Part shown: piece by piece, positions 34,669 through 43,282 of the stretch
Layout: each line of letters starts with the position of its first letter
Numbering within the stretch: the stretch's first letter is position 1
Origin: an uncultured Eubacteriales bacterium
Lineage (GTDB): Bacteria; Bacillota; Clostridia; Oscillospirales; Acutalibacteraceae
Direction of reading: 5' to 3'
DNA length: 64,000 bases
NCBI GenBank assembly: GCA_934436505.1
Contig: CAKSAP010000002.1
Span: 248,001 to 312,000 of the forward strand
Position numbers and translations under genes: made by a program
Notes under the pieces: generated by a model
Told to the model about the DNA's origin: nothing
The model's database searches: none
Seen by the model: only the letters and a program-made list of their open reading frames with translations

Positions 34669-35211
34669 ATGATTTATTTGTTTTTGGCAAACGGATTTGA
34701 GGAAATTGAAGGCTTGACTGCTCTTGACGTTTTGAGAAGAGCAGGCGAGGAGGTTATTACAGTAGGCGTCGGCTCTGAAAAGATAGTCGGCTCGCATAAG
34801 GTTCCCGTAATCTGCGACACAACCGTTGATAAAATTGAAAAAACAGATGACTTAAAAGCCGTTATTCTTCCCGGCGGTATGCCCGGTACGCTTAATCTTG
34901 AGGCTGACAAAGCAGTTCAGGAATATATCGACTTCGCAAATGAAAAGGGTGCGCTTGTATGTGCAATATGCGCCGCACCGTCGATTTTGGGACATAAAGG
35001 ACTTTTACAGGGCAAAAAGGCTGTTTGCTTCCCCGGCTTTGAAAAAGATTTGGCGGGTGCGGACATTTGCAAAAACGGCGTTGTAAGAGACGGCAATATA
35101 ATAACCGCAAAGGGTATGGGAGTTTCGCTTGAATTCGGACTTGAAATACTTGCGGTATTACAGGGAAAGGAAAAGGCTGACGCCGTAAAAGCGGCAGTTC
35201 AATCAAACTGA
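34669..35211 (+). CDS. DJ-1/PfpI family protein
   Basis: 180 residues, the DJ-1 (YajL/ThiJ) size. It starts YLFLANGFEEIEGLTALDVLRRAG, with the conserved Glu of FEEIE, and has the nucleophile Cys in GALVCAICAAPSILG (the second Cys, near 104). ILPGGMPGT near 65 is the family's turn. Members act as glyoxalases, deglycases or redox chaperones; which applies here cannot be read from sequence. The ATG is 8 bases after the previous stop, SD GAGGCG. Confidence 0.88.
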   Translation: MIYLFLANGFEEIEGLTALDVLRRAGEEVITVGVGSEKIVGSHKVPVICDTTVDKIEKTDDLKAVILPGGMPGTLNLEADKAVQEYIDFANEKGALVCAICAAPSILGHKGLLQGKKAVCFPGFEKDLAGADICKNGVVRDGNIITAKGMGVSLEFGLEILAVLQGKEKADAVKAAVQSN

Positions 35212-35217
35212 GAATAA

Positions 35218-35820
35218 GTGAACGACATAAGACCGTTAAAACAGAAGCTGCGTGCCGAGTCAAAGCTGTACAGAAATGAGCTTTCAAGCAATGAAAAATC
35301 TGAGCTTGACTCGAAAATATCCGACCGTTTATTCAACACTTGGCAGTATAAAGGCTGCGAGGTGCTGCTGACTTATGTTTCAACTGAAATTGAGGTTGAT
35401 ACAAGGGAGATTATTTCCCGTGCGTTGGCTGACGGTAAGCGTGTCGCAGTCCCGAGATGCATTGACAACACACGGCTTATGAACTTCTATTTTATAAAAG
35501 ACTTTGACGACCTTGAAAGCGGATATATGGGTGTGCTTGAGCCTATACCCGAAAAATGCGAGAAAATGACCGATTTTTCCGAGGGACTTTGTATCGTGCC
35601 TGCGCTTATGTTTGACCTGTACGGATACCGCTTGGGATACGGAAAAGGATATTATGACAGATTTTTATCAAATTTTTGTGGCGAAACGCTCGGAATATGT
35701 TATAATAGATGTGTTAGGGAAAAATTGCCGCACGGCAAATTTGATAAATGCGTTGAAAGAATTATCACGCAAAGCAGAATTATAACCGTTAAAAATGCGA
35801 AAGGAGGCAGTGCGAAATGA
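35218..35820 (+). CDS. 5-formyltetrahydrofolate cyclo-ligase
   Basis: 200 residues, GTG start 35218, SD-like GAGAATAAG just upstream. It converts 5-formyl-THF to 5,10-methenyl-THF with ATP, returning stored folate to one-carbon metabolism. KQKLRAESKLYRNEL at the N-terminus, VDTREIISRALADGKRVAVPR in the middle, and the ATP/Mg site LGYGKGYYDRFL near residue 141 are the family's signatures. It overlaps mltG by 4 bases (ATGA). Confidence 0.92.
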   Translation: MNDIRPLKQKLRAESKLYRNELSSNEKSELDSKISDRLFNTWQYKGCEVLLTYVSTEIEVDTREIISRALADGKRVAVPRCIDNTRLMNFYFIKDFDDLESGYMGVLEPIPEKCEKMTDFSEGLCIVPALMFDLYGYRLGYGKGYYDRFLSNFCGETLGICYNRCVREKLPHGKFDKCVERIITQSRIITVKNAKGGSAK

Positions 35821-37517
35821 GTAACGACGAGAAAAAGCCGTACAAGCGTGTCAGCAGCGACGAGCAGGCTTATGACGATTTGTTGAGCTTCTATTCCTCC
35901 GACACAAAGCCGCACAGACCTTCTGAACGCTCAAGCACTCAAAGTGCAAAGGCGCCTGCTTCAAGACCTGTAAGCAATAACGCCAAAAGCTTTAAGCTTG
36001 ACATAAAGGATATTGACAGCGAGTTTAATCAGCCTGTCAGACGTGCACCGGTTAAGCGTGAGCAGTCGGCACATACTCAAATTTATAAAAAGCCCGCCCC
36101 TGCCGCTAAACGTCCGACACAGCGTAATTCCGAAAAGCCTGCCCATAAATCGGCAGACGAGTATGGAAAAATTGATTTAATGCCTGCTTTTGAGGACGAT
36201 AGACGTTATATCCCAAAAAGAGAGGCGGTAAAGCCCGAGTATAAGAGCGAGCCGCAGAGGCAGGCTACTCCCGAGAGGAAAAAGCCTGTACAGAAAAAAA
36301 CAAGCCTGTTTTCAGGTAAAAAGAAAAAGCCACAGGGCGACATTCCCTACAAAAAGCCTGAAATCGTGCATGATGAAAACGGCAGGGCGATAATTGTCAA
36401 GAAAAATGAAATTCCGCCTAAAAAGAAAATTGAGCTTTTCTTTAAGCAGAACAAAAAAGCGTGGGTGCTTATTGCCGTTTGCATTGCGGCGGCGGCACTT
36501 ATTTCAACCTATGCTATAAGCTGTATGAACGATATTCTTGCAATCGGCAGGGACAGCGAAACCGTCGTAACCGTAAATATTCCGGCACAGACGGACACAA
36601 AGGGCGCAATAGATATTCTCAAGGAAAACAAGCTTATAAAGCATAAATATTTTTGCAGAATTTGTGCGAAAGCGCTTGAGTACAGAGATGATAACTATTT
36701 GACGGGTATTTATTATCTTACCGAGTCAATGGGACTTGAAAATATGCTTTCATCCTTTAAGAAGCCGACCGTAACGGGTGAGACTGTAACGCTTACCTTC
36801 CCTGAGGGCTATACGGTCAATCAGATTGCCGAAAAGCTTGAAAAATACGAGGTTTGCTCACAGACCGCATTCTTTGCGACGGTCAGAGACGTTGACTTCA
36901 GCACAGAGTATTCGTTTATCGCTCAAATCGATAACAAGGATAAGCGTTATCAGGTGCTTGAGGGCTACCTTTACCCCGATACCTATGAGTTTTATATCGG
37001 CGAAAATGCTTCGAGCGTTATCCGTAAGTTCCTTGATAACTTTAAGAATAAGTGGACTGACGAATATCAGGCACAGGCTGATAAAATCGGTATGAGCATT
37101 GATGACGTAATCACACTTGCTTCCATAATCGAGAAGGAGGCTTACGGCGCAGATCAGATGCCGCTTGTTTCCTCGGTATTCCACAACAGACTTAACAAGT
37201 CGGGAATTTATCCGACTCTCGGCTCTGACGCTACAAAGGAATATGTCAGCGAATATATTTCAAAGAGCGTTACGAACTCTGCGGAGTTGAGCGGTTATCA
37301 GAAGAATTATGATACCTATAAATGCGCAGGACTTCCCGTCGGTGCAATCTGCAACCCGGGTAATGACGCAATAAAGGCGGCATTGTTCCCTGCAAACACA
37401 GGATATTACTATTTCTTGCATGATAATGACAAGAAGATTTATCTTGCCGCTACGGACTCCGAGCATAACCAAAATTCACTTGCCGCATTAAAGGCGAACA
37501 GTAAAAAGACTAAGTAA
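35817..37517 (+). CDS. mltG: Endolytic murein transglycosylase MltG with long cytoplasmic N-tail
   Basis: 566 residues. MltG cuts nascent glycan strands and sets their length. The first ~210 residues are charged, low in hydrophobics and rich in Lys, Pro, Ser and Arg, so probably disordered and cytoplasmic. One membrane segment (about 213-236, WVLIAVCIAAAALIS) is followed by a LysM-like part and the YceG domain with LASIIEKEAYGADQMPLVSSVFHNRL: the Glu in that segment is catalytic, and HNRL and YPTLGSDAT are typical. E. coli MltG is about 340 residues, so the N-tail is the main addition. SD AAAGGAGG lies inside the previous gene. Confidence 0.92.
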   Translation: MSNDEKKPYKRVSSDEQAYDDLLSFYSSDTKPHRPSERSSTQSAKAPASRPVSNNAKSFKLDIKDIDSEFNQPVRRAPVKREQSAHTQIYKKPAPAAKRPTQRNSEKPAHKSADEYGKIDLMPAFEDDRRYIPKREAVKPEYKSEPQRQATPERKKPVQKKTSLFSGKKKKPQGDIPYKKPEIVHDENGRAIIVKKNEIPPKKKIELFFKQNKKAWVLIAVCIAAAALISTYAISCMNDILAIGRDSETVVTVNIPAQTDTKGAIDILKENKLIKHKYFCRICAKALEYRDDNYLTGIYYLTESMGLENMLSSFKKPTVTGETVTLTFPEGYTVNQIAEKLEKYEVCSQTAFFATVRDVDFSTEYSFIAQIDNKDKRYQVLEGYLYPDTYEFYIGENASSVIRKFLDNFKNKWTDEYQAQADKIGMSIDDVITLASIIEKEAYGADQMPLVSSVFHNRLNKSGIYPTLGSDATKEYVSEYISKSVTNSAELSGYQKNYDTYKCAGLPVGAICNPGNDAIKAALFPANTGYYYFLHDNDKKIYLAATDSEHNQNSLAALKANSKKTK

Positions 37518-37519
37518 AT

Positions 37520-37545
37520 AAGGCGGAGACATTGTTCTCCGCTTT
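37520..37545 (+). terminator. Hairpin after mltG
   Basis: Ten-bp stem AAGGCGGAGA/TCTCCGCTTT with one G-T pair; only TTTATATAT follows, so it may be a weak terminator or a processing site. The U32 gene's SD AGGAGA is downstream. Confidence 0.5.
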
Positions 37546-37565
37546 ATATATAACAGGAGAAAAAT

Positions 37566-38789
37566 ATGACAAGACCCGAATTATTGGCGCCGGCAGGCGA
37601 CAGAGAACGATTTGACGCCGCTTTAAGCGCAGGAGCAGATGCAATTTATGTCGGCTCAACGCTTTTTTCAATGAGAGCCGCACCGAAAAATTTTGATGCA
37701 AACGCTTTGAGAGAGATTTGCGAAATCGCACATAAAAAGGGCGTAAAAATATATCTTACGCTCAATACCGTTCCGACGAATGCTGAAATAGATATGCTTC
37801 CTGCTTATATCAGAAGCTCGGCAGAGGCAGGCATTGATGCGTTTATCGTGGCGGATATAGGCGTGCTTTCATATTGTAAAAAATATGCGCCTGATGTTGA
37901 TGTTCACATTTCCACGCAGGCAGGTATCGTAAACTATCTTTCAGCAAACGAATTTTATAATCTCGGTGCAAAAAGGATTGTAACCGCCCGTGAAATCTCG
38001 CTTGACGATATAGCGGAAATCAGAGCGAAAACACCGAAGGACCTTGAAATTGAGTGCTTTGTTCACGGTGCTATGTGCGTTTCGTTTTCGGGCAGATGTC
38101 TTTTGTCGCATTATCTTGTCGGCAGAGATGCAAACAGGGGTGCTTGCGCTCAACCGTGCAGATGGGAATATGCGCTTGTTCAAAAGGACAGACAGGGTCA
38201 TTATTTCCCGATAGACAACAACGAAAACGGAACATATATTCTCAACTCAAAGGATATGTGTATGATTGAGCATATACCCGACCTTGTGAAAGCAGGAATT
38301 GACAGCTTTAAGATTGAGGGTAGGGCAAAATCGGCTTATTACACCGCTGTTATCACAAACGCATACCGTGCGGCGATTGACGGCTATCTTAAAAATCCGA
38401 GCGACGATTACAAGCCCGAGCAATGGATAATCGACGAAACAAGAAAGGTAAGCTACCGTGAATACGGAACAGGCTTTTTCTATGAAGCACCGAGGATTGA
38501 CGCTAATGTATCCTATGAGGGCGGCTATCGCAGAGAATGGGACGTTATGGCGGTCGTTGAGAAATGCGAGGACGGATATATTTACATTGAGCAGAGAAAC
38601 AAATTCTCGCTCGGTGATACTCTCGAAGCACTTGAATTCGGCAAAAAGCCCGTATCCTTTGTTGTTACGGAAATCATAAACGCAGACGGCGAAAAGGTTG
38701 AAAGCGCACCGCACGCAATGATGAAAGCAAGGCTTAAATCAGACCTTGTTTTTCCGCAGGGTACGCTTCTTCGTAAGCAGGCGGATTGA
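37566..38789 (+). CDS. Peptidase U32 family protein
   Basis: 407 residues. It begins ELLAPAGDRERFDAALSAGADAIYVG, the family signature, and has the Cys cluster around CLLSHYLVGRDANRGACAQPCRWEY near residues 178-203, which binds an Fe-S cluster in characterised members. In bacteria U32 proteins such as TrhP and RlhA take part in prephenate-dependent hydroxylation of tRNA U34 or 23S rRNA; the length fits TrhP. An older annotation as collagenase-like protease is less likely. Start ATG 37566 with AGGAGA upstream. The stop lies 2 bases before the next start. Confidence 0.88.
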   Translation: MTRPELLAPAGDRERFDAALSAGADAIYVGSTLFSMRAAPKNFDANALREICEIAHKKGVKIYLTLNTVPTNAEIDMLPAYIRSSAEAGIDAFIVADIGVLSYCKKYAPDVDVHISTQAGIVNYLSANEFYNLGAKRIVTAREISLDDIAEIRAKTPKDLEIECFVHGAMCVSFSGRCLLSHYLVGRDANRGACAQPCRWEYALVQKDRQGHYFPIDNNENGTYILNSKDMCMIEHIPDLVKAGIDSFKIEGRAKSAYYTAVITNAYRAAIDGYLKNPSDDYKPEQWIIDETRKVSYREYGTGFFYEAPRIDANVSYEGGYRREWDVMAVVEKCEDGYIYIEQRNKFSLGDTLEALEFGKKPVSFVVTEIINADGEKVESAPHAMMKARLKSDLVFPQGTLLRKQAD

Positions 38790-38791
38790 TT

Positions 38792-39658
38792 ATGGATATG
38801 CGGTTTATATCCGAGCTTGCAGAACGTATTTCGCTTGATAAAACAGCGTTTGATAAGGCAATATGTGAGCTTGAAAACAACCTTGACGGTGTGCTGTATA
38901 TCAAAGAAAACGCTTCTCTTAATAATATGAAGCCTTTTGTCAAAGTCTTGGAAAAGGACAGGGAAAAAGGTGCGTCCGTGTGCCTTGCGGCGGCACTTTT
39001 GATAAGCGAGGACGCATACAAACAATACAAAAAGCTCGGTATTCCCGACGAGGTGTTTTATGACACGTTCGGCGATATTTCCGTATGGGTAAGCACCGCA
39101 AAAAGAGAGGAAAATATCGACGGACTTTTAGAAGTTTGGTGGATTAGGCACATTTTGTATCTCAATATGTTCAAGCTCGGCAGAATGCAGTATCAGTTTT
39201 ATAAAACCGATTATATTTTATCGGGCTTGTCGCCGCTTCAAGCTCTCAAAGCACCGATAAAGAACAAAAGCAGGGTGCTTAATATCCATATTCCCGAGGG
39301 TGCCCGTCTCGACTATTCGGAATGTGAAAAATCCGTTTTGTTTGCAAGGAATTTCTTTGCCGAATATTTCCCCGAGTACGATTATAAGGGCTTTGTCTGC
39401 GACAGCTGGCTGCTTGACCCGAGAAATGCAGAGTTTATGAGTAATGAATCAAACATAATGAAATTTTCAAATTTGTTTTGCACGGTGCTGAAGCCTCATA
39501 AAAACAATACGGAAATTATACGCAGGCTTTGGGGAAAACAAAAAGAAAAAACCGATTTTTCTCTGTTGCCTGCGGATACCGACTTGCAGAAACGAACAAA
39601 AAAATATTTGCTCTCCGGCGGTAAAACAGGGAACGGATACGGATTTATTCTTAAATAA
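38792..39658 (+). CDS. GNAT-like acyltransferase (NAT_N/GNAT_C, DUF5596 type)
   Basis: 288 residues. The all-alpha N-terminal region (to about 110) is followed by a C-terminal GNAT-like domain with LNIHIPEGARLDYSECEKSV, FVCDSWLLDPRNAEFM and SNIMKFSNLF; the CxSWLLDP...SNIxxF set is what I recall for this two-domain acyltransferase family found in Clostridia. ATG 38792 is preferred (AGGCGGA upstream). Function unknown beyond a probable acyl transfer. It is cotranscribed with the U32 gene and ends before the hairpin 39664-39697. Confidence 0.65.
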   Translation: MDMRFISELAERISLDKTAFDKAICELENNLDGVLYIKENASLNNMKPFVKVLEKDREKGASVCLAAALLISEDAYKQYKKLGIPDEVFYDTFGDISVWVSTAKREENIDGLLEVWWIRHILYLNMFKLGRMQYQFYKTDYILSGLSPLQALKAPIKNKSRVLNIHIPEGARLDYSECEKSVLFARNFFAEYFPEYDYKGFVCDSWLLDPRNAEFMSNESNIMKFSNLFCTVLKPHKNNTEIIRRLWGKQKEKTDFSLLPADTDLQKRTKKYLLSGGKTGNGYGFILK

Positions 39659-39663
39659 AAATT

Positions 39664-39697
39664 ACACCTTTGCCAATAATAAGGCAGAGGTGTTTTT
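39664..39697 (+). terminator. Terminator hairpin containing the PBP gene's SD
   Basis: ACACCTTTGCC (39664-39674) pairs with GGCAGAGGTGT (39683-39693) with one G-T pair, loop AATAATAA, followed by TTTTT and directly the ATG 39698. AGAGGTG in the 3' arm is the only SD for the PBP gene. Confidence 0.8.
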
Positions 39698-41287
39698 ATG
39701 TATAAACGCATAGCTGAAATGTTTTTCGTCTTTTGTCTGCTTTTGGGCGTGCTGCTGGCAAGATTGGTTATTATAAACTCAACCGATATTAAAGCCGCCT
39801 CGAAAGCCTCCAATTCAATGAGCGTTACCGCCGATATAAGCAGGGGAACAATATACGATTGTAATATGCAGCCGCTTGTGAATGAAGATAAGAGCACTTA
39901 TATTGCGATTAAACCGTCAATTTCGGCACTTTCGCAGGCGAGTAGTGTAATTTCACCCGAGGAACAAAACAAGGCGTATGAGCGAATTTCAGGCGGAAAA
40001 ATAGGCATTGTAAAGGCGACGGGCAGCTTTTCAAATGAAAACGCCGTAACCTTTTCAAGAATAAACCGCTATCAGGATGACGGACTGTGCGTTCATTTGA
40101 TAGGTTATACTGATGCAGACGGTAACGGGGTCAGCGGTATTGAAAAATATTATAACGATTTATTGAAAAAGAGCTCGGGAAGTATTAAAATATCCTGTCC
40201 CGTTGACGCAAAGGGGAATATCTTGGCAGGCGGAGAGATAAAGACGGTTAACGACGGGTACGGAGCTGCCGCAGGGCTTATGCTGACTGTCGATAAGGGT
40301 ATTCAGACGGTGTGCGAGAAAGCCTTGAGCGAGTTTTCTATCGAAAAGGGCGCAATAGTCGTTTTAAATGTCAAAACCTCTGAAATTAAGGCTATGGCAA
40401 GCGCTCCGAGGTTTAACCAGAACGCCCCTGCCGAAAGTCTGAACGACGAAAACGGTGCATTCATAAACAGGGCAATTACGCCTTATTCGGTGGGCTCTGT
40501 CTTTAAGCCGATAACCGCTGCGGCGGCGATTGAAGGCGGTATATCTCAAAGCACAGAGTTTACTTGTACGGGCTATGCTACTGTCGGTTTGTCGGAGTTT
40601 GGCTGCCATAACCGTTCGGGGCACGGTACGCTTAATATGTATTCTGCAATGGCTCAGTCGTGCAATCCGTACTTTATAAACCTTGCTATTACGACAGGCA
40701 AGGAGAGCATCTGCTCTTTGGGAGAAAATCTCGGCTTGGGCAAGGAAATCGAGCTTTGCGACGGCTGGCTTACTCAAGGCGGAATTATGCCGAGTGCCGA
40801 AGAAATTAAATCCTCGCAGGACCTTGCAAATCTATCTTTCGGTCAAGGCAGACTTTTGGCTTCTCCGCTTCAAATGACGGCGGTGTATGCGGCAATAGCA
40901 AACGGCGGAGTTTACCGTGCACCAAGCCTTATGAGATCTATTATAGACAAAAACAGGCTTGAATATATGAGGGCACAGCTGCCTTTTTCACGCCGTGTTA
41001 TGACCGAAGAAACGGCACAAAAGGTCGGAGAGCTTTTGAATTTTACAACGGAAAACGGCAGTGCGAGCAAGGCAAAGCCCGATAATATGCGAATTGCCGG
41101 AAAAACCGCCACGGCACAAAGCGGACAGTTTGACTCAAACGGAAATGAAATAACGCAGTCATGGTTTTGCGGATATTTCCCTTATGAAACTCCGAAATAC
41201 GCAGTAACAGTCCTAAAAGAAAACGGCAGGGGAGGCTCGTCGGACTGTGCACCCGTGTTTAAGTACATTGCGGAAAATATAAAATAA
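39698..41287 (+). CDS. Class B penicillin-binding protein
   Basis: 529 residues, PBP2/FtsI-like transpeptidase that crosslinks peptidoglycan outside the membrane. A signal-anchor lies at about 7-25; the dimerisation-like region SRGTIYDCNMQPL is near 48. Catalytic motifs: Ser267-x-x-Lys270 in GSVFKP, Ser321-Cys322-Asn323, and Lys469-Thr470-Ala471 where KTG is expected. The size is small for FtsI or SpoVD and no PASTA domain follows, so a specialised, possibly sporulation or lateral-wall role is likely. It shares the run with mltG. Its SD is in the terminator stem just before the start. Confidence 0.88.
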   Translation: MYKRIAEMFFVFCLLLGVLLARLVIINSTDIKAASKASNSMSVTADISRGTIYDCNMQPLVNEDKSTYIAIKPSISALSQASSVISPEEQNKAYERISGGKIGIVKATGSFSNENAVTFSRINRYQDDGLCVHLIGYTDADGNGVSGIEKYYNDLLKKSSGSIKISCPVDAKGNILAGGEIKTVNDGYGAAAGLMLTVDKGIQTVCEKALSEFSIEKGAIVVLNVKTSEIKAMASAPRFNQNAPAESLNDENGAFINRAITPYSVGSVFKPITAAAAIEGGISQSTEFTCTGYATVGLSEFGCHNRSGHGTLNMYSAMAQSCNPYFINLAITTGKESICSLGENLGLGKEIELCDGWLTQGGIMPSAEEIKSSQDLANLSFGQGRLLASPLQMTAVYAAIANGGVYRAPSLMRSIIDKNRLEYMRAQLPFSRRVMTEETAQKVGELLNFTTENGSASKAKPDNMRIAGKTATAQSGQFDSNGNEITQSWFCGYFPYETPKYAVTVLKENGRGGSSDCAPVFKYIAENIK

Positions 41288-41291
41288 AAAA

Positions 41292-41332
41292 TACCTCTGT
41301 AAGACCTAAATCCTACAGAGGTAAAATTTTAT
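41292..41332 (+). terminator. Bidirectional terminator between PBP and potD
   Basis: Perfect stem TACCTCTGTA/TACAGAGGTA (41292-41301, 41314-41323), then AAATTTTATTT; on the minus strand TATTTTTTA follows. Confidence 0.8.
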
Positions 41333-42445
41333 TTAAGCAAGCTTAACCTTTTCCCAAAGTGAAGCGAGATAATCGAGCATATCCTGATCGAGATTGTGGA
41401 AGTATTCGCATTTAACTTCTTTTTTAGGATAGAGAACCTCGCTGTCCTTGTATTCGTATCTGTCATCCGAAAGAACTGCCGTGTTCGGGCAAAGGTAGCC
41501 GAGATAATTTGCGTTTGCAAGTGAAATCTCAGGCTCACACATAAAGTTTATGAACAATTCCGCCGCAGCCTTGTTCTTTGCGTTAGAGGGAATGCACATA
41601 GCGTCGATAAAGATATTTGTACCCTCGTCGGGGTAAACAAATGCAAGGTCGGGGTTTATGTCTGCCATTGTAAGATAGTCGCCTGCATAGTAGGGGGCAA
41701 TAGCAGCCTCGCCCATCTCCATTTTGTCAAAAACCTCGTCCATTACATAGGACTGAATAAGAGGCTTCTGCTCAATAAGCTTATTTGCAGCCTCATCCCA
41801 CTGTGCTTTATCGGTTGAGTTTATGCTGTAGCCTAAAAGGTACTGTGCAACGCCGAAAGCGTCTCTTGAATTGTTGAATGTGAGGATTTGTCCCGCATAC
41901 TTTTCGTCCCACATAACACTCCAGCTTGTCGGTGCTTCGTCAACCATAGTCTTATTGTAGATAAGACCTACCATACCGCCTGTGTATGCAACGGTGTATT
42001 GACCGTCGGGATCGAAATATGCGTTTTTGTATGACTGAGAAATGTATGAAGCGTTCGGCACATTTTCAAAGTTAATGGGCTGAAGCATATTTTCTGAAAT
42101 CATTCTTGCAATCATATAGTCGGAGGGGATAAGCACATCATAGCTTACGCCGCCGCTTTTAAGCTTTGAATACAAGTCCTCGTTAGAGTCGAACATTGCA
42201 TAGTTTACCTTTATTCCGGTAAGTTTCTCAAATTCCTTTATAACGTTGAGAGAGCCTTCTGAGCCGTCTGAAATATATTCGCCCCAGTTATAGACGTTTA
42301 TTTCCGTGCCCTTGAGCTCGGGAACGTCGTAATTGCCTTTTAATGCGTCAACATTGAGCTTTTCAGATGAATTAACACAGCCTGAAAGCGCAGTGATGCT
42401 TAAAAGCATAACAAGGGCCATAATAATACTGATAACTTTTTTCAT
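41333..42445 (-). CDS. potD: Spermidine/putrescine-binding lipoprotein PotD
   Basis: 370 residues, exported binding protein of the polyamine importer. A lipoprotein signal ends LSITALSGC (Cys22). INVYNWGEYISDG, GIKVNYAMFDSNEDLYSKL and YDVLIPSDYMI are typical of PotD/PotF; PDEGTNIFIDAMCIPSNAKNK lies in the C-terminal lobe. Start ATG with GGAGGAAAAAC upstream. Last gene of potABCD, 21 bases after potC, ended by the terminator at 41292-41332. Confidence 0.94.
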   Translation of the reverse strand: MKKVISIIMALVMLLSITALSGCVNSSEKLNVDALKGNYDVPELKGTEINVYNWGEYISDGSEGSLNVIKEFEKLTGIKVNYAMFDSNEDLYSKLKSGGVSYDVLIPSDYMIARMISENMLQPINFENVPNASYISQSYKNAYFDPDGQYTVAYTGGMVGLIYNKTMVDEAPTSWSVMWDEKYAGQILTFNNSRDAFGVAQYLLGYSINSTDKAQWDEAANKLIEQKPLIQSYVMDEVFDKMEMGEAAIAPYYAGDYLTMADINPDLAFVYPDEGTNIFIDAMCIPSNAKNKAAAELFINFMCEPEISLANANYLGYLCPNTAVLSDDRYEYKDSEVLYPKKEVKCEYFHNLDQDMLDYLASLWEKVKLA

Positions 42446-42466
42446 TTGTTTTTCCTCCTGTGAAAA

Positions 42467-43282
42467 TCAAAGCTCTTGCTTGTCTTGTTCCTTCTTTTCG
42501 CTTCGTACCTGCATAATATTCATAAGCACAAGCAAAACGAGAACGGCAACAAAAATAAGCGTGGAAAGGGCGTACATATCGGGCTTTACCTTTTTCTTTG
42601 TCATTGAGAAAATGACAATCGGAAGCGTCTGAAATTTAGGTCCGCTTACAAAATAGCTGATTATAAAATCGTCAAGCGAAAGTGTAAACGCCATTATAAA
42701 GCCCGTTATAATTCCTGAAGATATATTTGGTAAAATAACCTTGAAGAATGCCTGAACGGGTGTACAGCCGAGATCCTGCGCAGCTTCGGCAAGATGCGTA
42801 TCTGTCTGACGAAGCTTTGGAAGCACCGAGAGGATAACATACGGCAGGTTAAAGGTAACGTGCGCAATCAGAAGCGTCGGGAAGCCCAATACGTCCGACA
42901 TTCCGACAAGCTTTCCTACAAAGACGAAAAGCAGCATAAGCGAAACGCCCGTTACTATTTCGGGATTCATCATCGGTAAATTTGTAACCGTGAGAATTGA
43001 CGACTGAAGCCATTTCTTTTTAATGTTGTTAATTCCCACAGCCGCCGCAGTACCGATTACTATTGAAATGATCGAGGAAACGACAGCTAAAACAAGCGTG
43101 TTTCTCAATGCGGCAAGGGTAGTTGTGTCGTTAAACAGCTCGCCGTACCATTTGAGCGAAAAGCCCGTCATAACGCTTGTACTTGCCGATGCGTTGAACG
43201 AAAGCACGATCATAACAAGCATGGGCGCATAGAGAAAAATCATAATAAGCGCAATATAGAGATTTGAAAGAGCCTTTTTCAT
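42467..43282 (-). CDS. potC: Spermidine/putrescine ABC permease PotC
   Basis: 271 residues with six membrane segments, the first at about 7-29. The binding-protein-dependent transport motif EAAQDLGCTPVQAFFKVILP (EAA loop) is near 170 and docks on PotA. FSLKWYGELFND near 40 is typical of PotC. The start overlaps the potB end by four bases (ATGA), so the two are coupled. Confidence 0.93.
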   Translation of the reverse strand: MKKALSNLYIALIMIFLYAPMLVMIVLSFNASASTSVMTGFSLKWYGELFNDTTTLAALRNTLVLAVVSSIISIVIGTAAAVGINNIKKKWLQSSILTVTNLPMMNPEIVTGVSLMLLFVFVGKLVGMSDVLGFPTLLIAHVTFNLPYVILSVLPKLRQTDTHLAEAAQDLGCTPVQAFFKVILPNISSGIITGFIMAFTLSLDDFIISYFVSGPKFQTLPIVIFSMTKKKVKPDMYALSTLIFVAVLVLLVLMNIMQVRSEKKEQDKQEL

